Of a stretch of 64,000 nucleotides of DNA, positions 50,535 through 59,305 are shown piece after piece. Each line of letters starts with the position of its first letter. Position 1 is the first letter of the stretch. This DNA is from Polynucleobacter sp. MWH-Braz-FAM2G (lineage in GTDB: Bacteria; Pseudomonadota; Gammaproteobacteria; Burkholderiales; Burkholderiaceae). The DNA is taken from NCBI RefSeq assembly GCF_018687635.1, contig NZ_CP061300.1, forward strand, positions 620,001 through 684,000, given 5' to 3'. The position numbers were made by a program, and so were the translations under genes. The notes beneath the pieces were generated by a model. The model saw only the letters and a program-made list of their open reading frames with translations, was not told the origin of the DNA and did not search any database.

Positions 50535-51539
50535 ATGCAATTTTCCAGAGTGCTTCTGCGCTGTTTGCTTGTTTTAATTCTGTGGGCTTTTGGGCTTGCT
50601 GTAAATGCTCAAGGGATCTCATCGAAAAATAATTCTGCTTGGCCAAAACAAGCCATCCGTATTGTTGTCACCTTCACCCCTGGCGGTGCGCCAGATATTT
50701 TGGCGCGCGTCTTAGCGGAGAGTTGGCAGCAAACTCTTGGGGTGCCAGTCTTGGTTGAAAATCGCCCAGGCTATGGCGGCAATATTGGTGCAGAGGTAGT
50801 TGCTAAAAGCGATCCAGATGGCTATACCTTGCTCATTGGCACGGTAGGTATTCATGCGATTAACGGCGCGCTTTACGAAAAGATGTCCTTTGATCCTGTG
50901 AAAGATTTCACGCCCATTAGTTTTTTAGCGAGCACTCCAAATGTGCTGGTCGTCAATAAAAAATTAGGTGTAAATAATCTCCATGAATTAATTGAATTAG
51001 CAAAAGCAAAGCCGAACGAGCTGACCTTTGGCTCATCTGGAGTAGGCACCTCATTGCATATGTCTGGTGAATTGTTTAAAGAAATGGCGGGTATACAGAT
51101 TCGCCATATTCCCTATAAGGGCAGGGCTCAATCCTTGCCTGATCTTTTAAGCGGTCGAATCTCCATGTTATTTGATAATCTCTCTTCTTCTTTGGCTTTA
51201 ATTAAGGCGGGAGAGGTTCAGTCCTTGGGGGTCACAACGCTCAAGCGTTCACCAGCCGCCCCTGAAATCCCCACCTTAGCTGAGCAAGGGTTAACAGGCT
51301 TTGAAGCTGTCTCTTGGTTCTCTTTAATGGCGCCAGCTAATCTGCCACCCTCTATTCAAAAGCGCTTAAATCAGATGGTGCGACAAACCTTAAGCAATCC
51401 CGAGGTTAAAGCGCGCTTATTGGCAGGTGGCTTAGATCCTGCCCCTGGAAGCTCAAGAGACCTTTCTAGGTTGATTGCTGCAGAGGCAAATAAGTGGGGT
51501 AGGGTAGTGAAGCAATCTGGCGCAAAATTAGAACAATAG
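50535..51539 (+). CDS. Bug-family periplasmic solute receptor
   Basis: A 334-residue TctC-like receptor, signal peptide about 1-25 (ending VNA-QG). Motifs WPKQAIRIVVTFTPGGAPD, ENRPGYGGNIGAEVVAKSD, DGYTLLIGTVGI and RVVKQSGAKLEQ. The ATG at 50535 is preferred to TTG at 50529. No permease genes adjoin; the four-lipoprotein operon follows by 60 bases on the same strand. Confidence 0.9.
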   Translation: MQFSRVLLRCLLVLILWAFGLAVNAQGISSKNNSAWPKQAIRIVVTFTPGGAPDILARVLAESWQQTLGVPVLVENRPGYGGNIGAEVVAKSDPDGYTLLIGTVGIHAINGALYEKMSFDPVKDFTPISFLASTPNVLVVNKKLGVNNLHELIELAKAKPNELTFGSSGVGTSLHMSGELFKEMAGIQIRHIPYKGRAQSLPDLLSGRISMLFDNLSSSLALIKAGEVQSLGVTTLKRSPAAPEIPTLAEQGLTGFEAVSWFSLMAPANLPPSIQKRLNQMVRQTLSNPEVKARLLAGGLDPAPGSSRDLSRLIAAEANKWGRVVKQSGAKLEQ

Positions 51540-51599
51540 TTGAAATTCTTGTCAGCCCGACTTTATAGTCAAGCGTTATAGGTATTAGAACCATTTTGA

Positions 51600-53444
51600 G
51601 TGCAGCTCAACACACCCTTGATTCGCTTGAAAGCACCAATCATCGCCCATCTTTACACTGAGATTCTCAGTTTGCCTAAATTTTCAGCATTCGAGATCTC
51701 AAAATGCACTGCTGCATTAGCCGTCCTTTTGTTAGTGGGATGCGCCACTCAGAATCAGCAGTTACGCATGAATGAGTCTAAAGAGCAGTTCAAAAATGGT
51801 GATTTGCAAAATTCCGTCGCAACCATTCAGGGGGCTTTTAAGGATAAAAATACTCTCTATTACATGGAACTAGGCGAAGTGCAACGACTGCAGGGACCCA
51901 CTCAAATTCCAAGTAGTACGCAAAATCTATTGGCAGCCGATCAATTAGTTGAGCAATGGGAAGTGACTACTAGCGATATGCTCAAGCGCTCTGCTTCAAA
52001 TATAAGTTCCTATGTTTTATCTGAAGGTCTTAGCAGCACATATGATCCCAAGCCTTATGAAGTAAGTTTTTTGAGTCAAGCATTGGCCCTCAATCACCTT
52101 GCGCAGGGGCGTTGGAATGACGCCATGGTGGAAGCTAAAAAAATGGCGCAGCGTGAAAAAGTGATTGAATCGCTTATTCAAAGTAAAGTTTCTGCGGTAT
52201 CAAAAGTCGAGCAAGAGCAGCAGTCGAATCCCAATACCAAAGCTGCAACGAGTCGCATTGAAAATATCAATGGCTACCCCATCAACTTACTAGATGATGA
52301 AGAAACTCGAGCACTTAAGAATTCATATCAAAACCCAGCAGCTTATTATTTATCCGGTTTCATTCATGAATCACAAGGAGAAACCAGCTTAGCTGCTCCA
52401 GGATATCGCCTAGCAATTGAGTTGCGCCCGCAGGTGGATTTTTTTAAAACAAGCATAGCGAAGCTTGAATCTAATGTTGCCAATCGAGATAAAAAATCTT
52501 TTGCCGATACCTTGATTGTGATTGACACGGGCTTCATACCTAAAATTATTCCGTATCAAATTAGTCAATCAGTGCCCATGGGGGTAAATTCAAAACTGAT
52601 TACTTTGACTTTTCCAGTAATTGAAAGATCTACAGAGCGTTATCGGCCCGCATTTATTCAATTGGGTGATAAGGTTGCGAATCCAGAGTTGGTGGCCAAT
52701 CTAGATGCGATGGCTAGAAAAAATCTCCGCGATGAAATGCCCGGTTATGTCTTAAGAGCTACCTCACGTGCATTGGTATCGCTGGCTGCGCAATATGCCG
52801 CCGATCAAGCGGCGCAACAAGCTGCCAATAGGCGCGGTCAAAACAATCAAAATGGTAGCGCTGCGCTGATTGGCGCGATTGCAGGAATGATCACCGGCTA
52901 TAGCCTGCAAGCTATTAATGTTACTGATGTGCGTCACTGGTCTACTTTGCCAGCGCAAACCTATATGGCCAGAATGGGCTTGCCCATTGGTCAAACTGTA
53001 TTGAGATATACCTTGCCCTCAGGAGTAACTGCTTCGCAAACCGTTAACTTGGTAGGTGGCTATAACGTGGTCTATATTCGCATGTTTAGAAACAGGGCTA
53101 CTGTGTTGACATCGAATGATCCAGCAGCTCTCCCACCCAAAGCACCTGCAAGCATTTCTCCCGTTGCTACCGCTCCAGCCGTGCTTGTGCCACCCCCAAT
53201 GAATTTGCCAGTAACAGTTCCTGCAACTGCGCCTGTGGCAGTACCATCAACAAAAGTAGAGCCCACCCCCGTATCAAATCCTGCTTCTAGCTCTGCCTCG
53301 AACGCCAAGCCTAATTTCAATCCTAACCTCAATCCGAACCCCAATCCAGAGCCCAACATCGCACCAGCAAGCAGTAATATGGAAGGTGTGAGGTCTTACG
53401 AGCCACCCAATCTGCTCAATAGCTTGCAGCAGCTTTTTAATTAG
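51600..53444 (+). CDS. COG3014-like lipoprotein (first of four)
   Basis: A lipoprotein of 614 residues from GTG at 51600, or 590 from TTG at 51672, which gives an ordinary 24-residue signal ending LLLVGCAT. The latter is more likely; Cys24 would be acylated. TPR-like repeats are suggested by LNHLAQGRWNDAMVEAKKMA and YLSGFIHESQGETSLAAPGY; a glycine-zipper segment GSAALIGAIAGMITGYS near 418-434 may touch the membrane. The C-terminus is Pro/Ala-rich and ends with Asn-Pro repeats. COG3014 proteins commonly neighbour YcfL and LpoB, as here; function unknown. Confidence 0.75.
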   Translation: MQLNTPLIRLKAPIIAHLYTEILSLPKFSAFEISKCTAALAVLLLVGCATQNQQLRMNESKEQFKNGDLQNSVATIQGAFKDKNTLYYMELGEVQRLQGPTQIPSSTQNLLAADQLVEQWEVTTSDMLKRSASNISSYVLSEGLSSTYDPKPYEVSFLSQALALNHLAQGRWNDAMVEAKKMAQREKVIESLIQSKVSAVSKVEQEQQSNPNTKAATSRIENINGYPINLLDDEETRALKNSYQNPAAYYLSGFIHESQGETSLAAPGYRLAIELRPQVDFFKTSIAKLESNVANRDKKSFADTLIVIDTGFIPKIIPYQISQSVPMGVNSKLITLTFPVIERSTERYRPAFIQLGDKVANPELVANLDAMARKNLRDEMPGYVLRATSRALVSLAAQYAADQAAQQAANRRGQNNQNGSAALIGAIAGMITGYSLQAINVTDVRHWSTLPAQTYMARMGLPIGQTVLRYTLPSGVTASQTVNLVGGYNVVYIRMFRNRATVLTSNDPAALPPKAPASISPVATAPAVLVPPPMNLPVTVPATAPVAVPSTKVEPTPVSNPASSSASNAKPNFNPNLNPNPNPEPNIAPASSNMEGVRSYEPPNLLNSLQQLFN

Positions 53445-53454
53445 GAAGATCTAA

Positions 53455-53811
53455 ATGAAAAAATACCTTGCAATCATGATGGCCGCACTAGCTCTTGTGG
53501 CTTGTAGCTCAACGCCTTCAATGAAAGATATGACGGTGCGCATGGGCGATACCGACAACATTCAAATTACCGATATGCGTAGTATTGTGCGTAATGGTGT
53601 ATTAACAGCTCAAGTCACTATTCAGAATGACAGCAAATCGAATTTAGTTTCATATCGATTTCGATGGCTTGGCAATAACGGAATGATGGTGACCGATGAG
53701 GAGGCGTGGAAGCCAATTACCGTAGGTAAAGGACAGTCGACCGTTATTATGGGTATAGCCCCTACGCCCGATGCCACCGACTTTCGTTTCGAGTTAAACC
53801 AATACAAGTAA
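53455..53811 (+). CDS. YcfL-family lipoprotein
   Basis: A 118-residue lipoprotein (signal MKKYLAIMMAALALVACSS; Cys17). NGVLTAQVTIQNDSKSNLVSYRFRWLGNNGMMV (shortened: VTIQNDSKSNLVSYRF) is the YcfL/DUF1425 immunoglobulin-like core. In E. coli ycfL is next to lpoB. It lies ten bases after the first gene and 39 before lpoB, so the operon is clear. Confidence 0.87.
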   Translation: MKKYLAIMMAALALVACSSTPSMKDMTVRMGDTDNIQITDMRSIVRNGVLTAQVTIQNDSKSNLVSYRFRWLGNNGMMVTDEEAWKPITVGKGQSTVIMGIAPTPDATDFRFELNQYK

Positions 53812-53850
53812 TTAGAAATAACTAGCTAAAAGACATTAGGACCGATCAAA

Positions 53851-54441
53851 ATGAATATGAACGCTAAATCCATCTATCTATCTGCCATCGTAATCTCAGT
53901 TGCGGCACTAACTGCATGCTCTGGTCCCCAGGTACGCTATGGCGATGCTAAAGCCGTTGAGACTGTAAATGCTGACTATGGATCCACAGATCTGCAGATG
54001 ATTGCAGAGTCTATGACTAGATCTCTTTTACAGTCTAAGGCTATTTCCGGCAGCAAAGATGCGCCGATTGTGACGCTGGCAGATGTGAAGAATAAAACCT
54101 CTGAGTACATTGATACGCGCGTCATCACCGATAAGATTCGGACGCAATTAATGAAGAGTGGTCAGGTACGTTTTGCAGTCAGTATCTCTGAAATGCAAAA
54201 CCAAACTGATGAGCTTAAGCGTCAGAATCAATCAGGGCTTTATAAGAACAGCACTATTGCCAAGACTGGCAATATGCAAGGGGCTCAATATCGCATTGAA
54301 GGGTCAATTGCATCGATCGTAAAAAATACCAAAGACGTGAAAGATGTTTATTACGTATTTAACTTAAACCTCATTAACAACGAGTCTGGCTTGTTAGAGT
54401 GGGCTGATGAAAAAGAAATTCGTAAAACTGCCACACGCTAA
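53851..54441 (+). CDS. lpoB: LpoB-like activator of peptidoglycan synthase
   Basis: A 196-residue lipoprotein (signal ends AALTACSG; Cys23). DLQMIAESMTRSLLQSKAI, ADVKNKTSEYIDTRVITDKIRTQLMKSGQ and RIEGSIASIVKNTKDVKDVYYVF match LpoB, the outer-membrane activator of PBP1b. It has no long disordered linker between the anchor and the domain, unlike E. coli LpoB, so its reach across the periplasm may differ. Confidence 0.85.
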   Translation: MNMNAKSIYLSAIVISVAALTACSGPQVRYGDAKAVETVNADYGSTDLQMIAESMTRSLLQSKAISGSKDAPIVTLADVKNKTSEYIDTRVITDKIRTQLMKSGQVRFAVSISEMQNQTDELKRQNQSGLYKNSTIAKTGNMQGAQYRIEGSIASIVKNTKDVKDVYYVFNLNLINNESGLLEWADEKEIRKTATR

Positions 54442-54478
54442 TGCGTAGCAAAACACAGTCAATGATTGAGAGTAATTC

Positions 54479-55534
54479 ATGAAAAAATTCTTTTTAGTTT
54501 GTGCGAGCGCTGGTTTAGTTGCATTAATGGGTTGTGCCACTAAGCCACCTGCACCAGTAGCAGAGCCGACCGTAGTGGGTCAGATTCCGGCTGATCCGCC
54601 CAAGAATCCTGTCATTAGCGCTGAAACACTCAAGGCGGATGCGAAGTCGATTGCTGTAACTGATATCTACTTCAAGAAAGAGGGTAAAAATTTAACCTAC
54701 ATCGAAGAAACTAGAACGACCACTGACAATAGCGTTACTTCCACGCTTACTCCTAAGACGATTGAAGTAGATGCTGATAAAGCCAATGCCTCTGCATTGA
54801 CTGGTGGTCCAAATTCTTCCGCGTTTCCAGTAAAGTTCACTGATTTATCGGATCCTAAGGCAACGGCACCAGGTACCGCAAGCCCACCAGCCCCAGCGGT
54901 AGATGCGGCGCCAAGTAATAGCACTTCCAGTAACTCGACAACTGCTAGCACCCAAAGCATGAAAAAGTCGGGTTATCAAAGTAACAATGAGTATGGTGAG
55001 TTGCGTTACTTAGCCAATCCGATTCGTGGTCTTCTGATTAAGTCTGGCTATAAAGTAGTGCAGGCTAAATCTACAGTTGCTACTCCGAATCAAGGCGATG
55101 AGTATTTTGATATCGTCAAGCGCATTAAAGCAGGCGACTTTGGTGATGCTGACTATGTTCTCTATGGTGTGCTGACCGAAATCTCCAGTATCGATAATGT
55201 AGATGAAATCCCCGGTACAAAATCCACCGCACAACAAGTTTCATTGGAGGTAACCGTGGACTTTCATATTGTCGATACGAAGACCACGCAAATTGTGGCT
55301 TCCTTTATCGCTTCAGGCGAGGGTAAAGAGGTCAGAATTGATGGCAAAGATAATAACTTTAAGCCGAGTACGGCAAAGTTAATGAAGCTTGCTTCTCTAG
55401 ATTTAGCTGAAGATGTACGTAAGCACTTAGCTGATCAGAATTTCATTACCAATCATCCTGGATCTGCTGGTCAGGCGCGTAATCTGAAAAGACGCCTAGA
55501 CGATGATGCTTCTACGTTAAAGGTTTATAAGTAA
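54479..55534 (+). CDS. fourth lipoprotein of the operon, LpoB/CsgG-related
   Basis: A 351-residue lipoprotein (MKKFFLVCASAGLVALMGCATK; Cys19). A Pro-rich linker and a Ser/Thr/Ala-rich spacer (about 120-160) precede a domain from about 165 to 340: ANPIRGLLIKSGYKVVQAK, GDADYVLYGVLTEISSIDN, EVTVDFHIVDTKTTQIVASF. The ADYVLYGVLTEIS then xVxxxxxDxxTxxI pattern is that of CsgG/LpoB-like barrels. It may be a second synthase activator or partner of LpoB. Relation to LpoB is inferred from pattern only. Confidence 0.65.
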   Translation: MKKFFLVCASAGLVALMGCATKPPAPVAEPTVVGQIPADPPKNPVISAETLKADAKSIAVTDIYFKKEGKNLTYIEETRTTTDNSVTSTLTPKTIEVDADKANASALTGGPNSSAFPVKFTDLSDPKATAPGTASPPAPAVDAAPSNSTSSNSTTASTQSMKKSGYQSNNEYGELRYLANPIRGLLIKSGYKVVQAKSTVATPNQGDEYFDIVKRIKAGDFGDADYVLYGVLTEISSIDNVDEIPGTKSTAQQVSLEVTVDFHIVDTKTTQIVASFIASGEGKEVRIDGKDNNFKPSTAKLMKLASLDLAEDVRKHLADQNFITNHPGSAGQARNLKRRLDDDASTLKVYK

Positions 55535-55542
55535 AAGAAGAT

Positions 55543-55567
55543 GCAATCTGTTGAAAAACAGATTTGC
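55543..55567. terminator. hairpin at the end of the lipoprotein operon
   Basis: AATCTGTT and AACAGATT around a GAAA tetraloop (stem 55545-55564), eleven bases after the last lipoprotein stop, abutting the convergent MATE stop. There is only a weak T-run; terminator role is likely but not certain. Confidence 0.5.
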
Positions 55568-56958
55568 TAGACCTCTACCGGCGGATGCGTTTTTTCATAG
55601 CGCTCCGCCGTTCTCCTAAAGAGGTAGAGCAAGAAGCACGCAGCTAATCCTAGACTCAAGCTGTTACCAGCCCAAAATCCATTGGCGCCTTGTAAGAATG
55701 TTGGTGTATTGCCAAATACATTAAAGCCCATAAGGTAGCCGCCACCGAGGCCAACACCCCAGAGTGAGCCGGCATAAATCACCATCGGCCAAAAGGCGAT
55801 ACGGTAAGCGCGCAAAATAAATGCCGCAGTAACTTGTAGAGCATCAAAGATTTGATAGAAAGCGATAAATAAAAATAACGGTACCGAGAAGGCTTTCACT
55901 TCGGCAGGTGGATCATATAAATCTAATAACTGCATTCTAAAAGCCCATACTGCGATACCGATGGCAATACATAAGCTAGTAGTAAAAAAGACTGAGGACC
56001 ATCCAATTTCTTCTGCACGCTCTGGCTTGTTCGCCCCAATCGATTGTGATACTAGAGTCATGGTAGCGATCGATAGCGATAGGGGAACCATATAAATAAC
56101 CGTTCCCATATTGGCCACAATTTGGTGGCCTGCTAGAGCGGTGGTACCAAGGCGCGCAATAAATAAAGACATAAAAGTGAAAGAAGTCACTTCAATCAGA
56201 TAGCTAAAACCAATCGGTGTCCCAAGTCTAAGTAAAGTCCAAATACGATGCCAGTCAGGCATGCTAAAGCGTGCAAAGATCTGAAAGGGTCTATAGAAGC
56301 GATCAAACAAGACATAAGCCAGAGTCATCAATAGCCAAGACCAATTAATAATGACCGTAGCAACTGCACAGCCTGGGCCACCCATACCATCAAAGCCCAA
56401 GCCCCCATAGATAAATAGCAAGTTGAGAGGCAGCTTGAGTGCTAGGCCGATTAATTGCACTACTGTAATGACAGTAGGACGAGACACTGCGTTATGAAGC
56501 GCCATTAAGACACGCATTCCCATGCTTGCTGGCAAGCCTAATGCCAAAATGCCCAAGTAAAGCTTTGCTTTATCTTCGATTTCTATATTGACTTGTGAGA
56601 TAGCTAATAGATGATCTGCATTGAGCAGAACAAAACAACCGAGTATGGTAAGTCCCAGTGCTAGCCAAGTCGCTTGGCGCACTTCTTCACCAATTTCTGA
56701 ATAACGTTTTGCGCCAAAAAGCTGTCCAGCAATTGGTGCAAGAGCAGAAACCACTCCTGTTAAACCAACATAAATACTGATATAGATTGCCGAAGCCATG
56801 GCTAGCGCAGCCAAATCATCGGCAGAGTAGCGGGCTGTCATCGCTGTGTCTAAGACGCCGAAAGCGATAACTGCGAGCTGACCAATCAATAAAGGCCCAG
56901 CTAGTTTTAGTAGGGAGGGAATATCCTCGCGTAGACGCGATAGCTTAAAGTGCAACAC
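55567..56958 (-). CDS. MATE-family efflux transporter
   Basis: A 463-residue protein with 12 hydrophobic segments. LAGPLLIGQLAVIAFGVLDTAMT, GVVSALAPIAGQLFGAKRYSEIG and YLIEVTSFTFMSLFIARLG are the typical N- and C-lobe sequences of Na+- or H+-coupled drug/metabolite exporters. It is separated from the glycosyltransferase-like gene upstream by only three bases. Substrate unknown. Confidence 0.9.
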   Translation of the reverse strand: MLHFKLSRLREDIPSLLKLAGPLLIGQLAVIAFGVLDTAMTARYSADDLAALAMASAIYISIYVGLTGVVSALAPIAGQLFGAKRYSEIGEEVRQATWLALGLTILGCFVLLNADHLLAISQVNIEIEDKAKLYLGILALGLPASMGMRVLMALHNAVSRPTVITVVQLIGLALKLPLNLLFIYGGLGFDGMGGPGCAVATVIINWSWLLMTLAYVLFDRFYRPFQIFARFSMPDWHRIWTLLRLGTPIGFSYLIEVTSFTFMSLFIARLGTTALAGHQIVANMGTVIYMVPLSLSIATMTLVSQSIGANKPERAEEIGWSSVFFTTSLCIAIGIAVWAFRMQLLDLYDPPAEVKAFSVPLFLFIAFYQIFDALQVTAAFILRAYRIAFWPMVIYAGSLWGVGLGGGYLMGFNVFGNTPTFLQGANGFWAGNSLSLGLAACFLLYLFRRTAERYEKTHPPVEV

Positions 56959-56961
56959 GAT

Positions 56962-58680
56962 TTATTTTGGAATGACTTCGTAAAGACGCAACCGTTCATC
57001 TCGGTCAGCAGCGCGACGATCTTCCCACAGCAGGGTCAATTTTTTATTATTTGAGCGGGCAAACGCTTTTGCCTCAAATTGGCTATGGGTGAGCATCCAT
57101 GGGCAGTTTGGGTCATCACGAAACTTCAATTTAGTAAAGTACTCAAACGATGCTAGTTGAGCAAAACCTAAGCTACTCGTATCTATACAACCGCCACCAG
57201 AGGGGATTACCTGTACTAAACGTGCTGAAACGTGACGATAAGTTTTAGCGTAGTTAATCGTGGGTAGCCATAGAGTCATTAAGAGAACCCACATCAATGT
57301 AGTGCCAGATGCAGAGATAATCAGACAGCGCCAAATTTCTTTTGGAGCACGTGAAGTTCTCCAGCGCACAACAGCGATCCATACCACGGTGATAGCGAGT
57401 GCAACGATAAACGCTAATACATTAAATTGACTTTCAAATCCGGGGAGTAGTCGAGCAATATTAGCCGCAGTAGATTCTGGATAGCCTGTGACTTTGGCTA
57501 ACCAAATAATCCAAATAGCGAGCGCAATGAGTGTGAAGCTAAACATGGCAAACCAGTCAATGAAGCTGATGACGCTGCGCTTGAGCACTGGCAAACTAAA
57601 TGCGGCCACAATAGACAGGCTAGGAATCAAAATCATTAAATCATGTTCGTTGGCTTCCAATCGGAATAGAACATAAATTAAGCTACCAATAAATAAACTC
57701 ATTGGAATGCAAAGGTGTGGTGCGCGCCATGCGCCAGAGCTCTTATTGCGTCCCCAGTGTGCCAAAGAGACAATGGCTAAGGGCCAAACTGGCCAAGCGT
57801 AAGCCCAGAAGTTCACACTTAAAAATCCCAGTGATTCTATTGATGGAACGCCACGCATCTCTGGCATATTGCGCCAGCCTTCTTCAGCAATATGTCGCCA
57901 TTGCGCTGGAAGATCGGCCACATACCAAACGATGGGCCAGATTGCAAAACCTATTAAACCTAAAACAGTGCTCGTGAGTGTCCACCGAAAGCGTAACTTA
58001 GCATTGCTAGCAATGACGGCGATGATGGTGGAGGTGACGATGATCAGGCTCAGAGTGAGGTTGCTTGAGAGGGCAACAATCGCAATACCCAATCCTGTCC
58101 AAAGGCCACCTTGCCAGGGTTTATCTAAGCCGCGCACAGTGCCGTAAAGCACGATACTGATACCCATGAGTTGCGCCATCATCGGTGTAGTCTCATGAGC
58201 GCGCTGAGCTAGACCAACACATGCTAAGAAGATTAGTAGTGCACCATCGGCTAGGGTCATGCCATAGCTCTTCATGTCTGGTTGACCGCCAACAGCTAGC
58301 GCCATCGGTTGCACTTCACGGCGACGCCCTAATAAATAGGTGGCGTACCAGATGGCTAATGCGGCCGAGAAAAAGCAGATAGCGGAATATAAACGCGCAG
58401 CATTAGCGGCCCCAATGAATGGCCCAAACCATTTGATGAGAGTAGCGCCCATCCAATAGGGCAGTGGGGTTCCAAGAGAGATGTCGCGACCTGTTAAGTG
58501 AGGAACGATCCAATCAATTGAGTTGCCACGAAAGAGTGACCACATTCCACCAAAGCCAATTGCATCTTCATTCTTCCAAGGGTCACGAAAAAACAAACCT
58601 GCAAAACCATATACCAATGTCAGCGCAAAAATAATAATGCGAGGAATTGATTTAGTGGCGGCGGCGGTAAGTTTGACCAT
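56962..58680 (-). CDS. GT39/ArnT-like membrane glycosyltransferase
   Basis: A 572-residue membrane protein with about 12-13 hydrophobic segments. FFRDPWKNEDAIGFGGMW near the start has the acidic motif found after the first helix of PMT/ArnT-type GT-C enzymes, and the C-terminal about 90 residues are soluble (HVSARLVQVIPSGGGC). It would transfer a sugar from a polyprenyl phosphate to an envelope molecule; donor and acceptor unknown. Co-transcribed with the MATE gene. Confidence 0.8.
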   Translation of the reverse strand: MVKLTAAATKSIPRIIIFALTLVYGFAGLFFRDPWKNEDAIGFGGMWSLFRGNSIDWIVPHLTGRDISLGTPLPYWMGATLIKWFGPFIGAANAARLYSAICFFSAALAIWYATYLLGRRREVQPMALAVGGQPDMKSYGMTLADGALLIFLACVGLAQRAHETTPMMAQLMGISIVLYGTVRGLDKPWQGGLWTGLGIAIVALSSNLTLSLIIVTSTIIAVIASNAKLRFRWTLTSTVLGLIGFAIWPIVWYVADLPAQWRHIAEEGWRNMPEMRGVPSIESLGFLSVNFWAYAWPVWPLAIVSLAHWGRNKSSGAWRAPHLCIPMSLFIGSLIYVLFRLEANEHDLMILIPSLSIVAAFSLPVLKRSVISFIDWFAMFSFTLIALAIWIIWLAKVTGYPESTAANIARLLPGFESQFNVLAFIVALAITVVWIAVVRWRTSRAPKEIWRCLIISASGTTLMWVLLMTLWLPTINYAKTYRHVSARLVQVIPSGGGCIDTSSLGFAQLASFEYFTKLKFRDDPNCPWMLTHSQFEAKAFARSNNKKLTLLWEDRRAADRDERLRLYEVIPK

Positions 58681-58695
58681 GGATACAGTTCAAAA

Positions 58696-58718
58696 TAAAA
58701 AAGGCAGCAAACGCTGCC
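58696..58718 (-). terminator. intrinsic terminator of rpmE2
   Basis: GGCAGC and GCTGCC around GTTT, followed on the minus strand by TTTTTTA (58702-58696). A further imperfect hairpin (58729-58757, arms CGCAG...GGTAT / ATACC...CTGCG) lies between it and the L31 stop. Confidence 0.8.
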
Positions 58719-58769
58719 TTGATTATCTCGCAGAGCAGGTATTTCACATACCCTGCGAAAAGAAGTGGA

Positions 58770-59117
58770 TTAAGCCTTCTTCTTAGCTGATTTTTCTGCA
58801 GCTTTAGCTTCTGCGGCAGCAGCTTTTTTCTCAGCTGTTTTAGCAGCGCCATCACCAGAAGCTTTAGCAACTGCTTTAGTGCCGAATTTCTGACGGAATT
58901 TCTCAACACGACCAGCGGTATCCATAATTTTTTGGGTACCAGTGTAAAAAGGATGTGATTCAGATGAAGTCTCGATCTTAGCCAATGGATATTCATTGCC
59001 ATCTTCCCACTTAATGGTCTCTTTAGTGGGCATAGTTGAGCGAGTTTTGAAGCTGAAGTTATTGGAAACGTCTAAAAAAACGATTTCACGATATTCGGGG
59101 TGAATGCCAGGTTTCAT
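58770..59117 (-). CDS. rpmE2: 50S ribosomal protein L31 type B with Lys/Ala-rich tail
   Basis: 115 residues. The core (1-80: [45 protein letters not shown]) is type B L31, lacking the zinc-binding Cys of type A. About 35 extra residues after position 80 are Lys/Ala/Glu-rich ([20 protein letters not shown]), beyond the usual length of 85-90. Transcribed alone between rho and the MATE operon. Confidence 0.93.
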   Translation of the reverse strand: MKPGIHPEYREIVFLDVSNNFSFKTRSTMPTKETIKWEDGNEYPLAKIETSSESHPFYTGTQKIMDTAGRVEKFRQKFGTKAVAKASGDGAAKTAEKKAAAAEAKAAEKSAKKKA

Positions 59118-59250
59118 GTTGAGTCCTATTAGCGGGTAGCCGTTTAAGTTAATTAACCTAAATACTTTCCCAGGTTTTAAAAGCAGCTACAGAAGTAGCA
59201 AAAGCGAAATTATGCCATGAAATCAATAACAAAGCGCTGTTTTGGTGGGC

Positions 59251-59274
59251 AAAAGGGGCTAAAAAGCCCCTTTT
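59251..59274. terminator. intrinsic terminator of rho
   Basis: AAAAGGGGCT and AGCCCCTTTT arms around AAAA, with T-runs on both strands, 31 bases past the rho stop on the minus strand. Confidence 0.85.
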
Positions 59275-59305
59275 ATGTCCTAGATTGGCCCATGTCGGTC
59301 CAAAA

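Noticed and set aside
53072..53359. 95-residue minus-strand ORF
   Set aside because: Gly-rich mirror of the Pro/Asn repeats in the COG3014-like gene.
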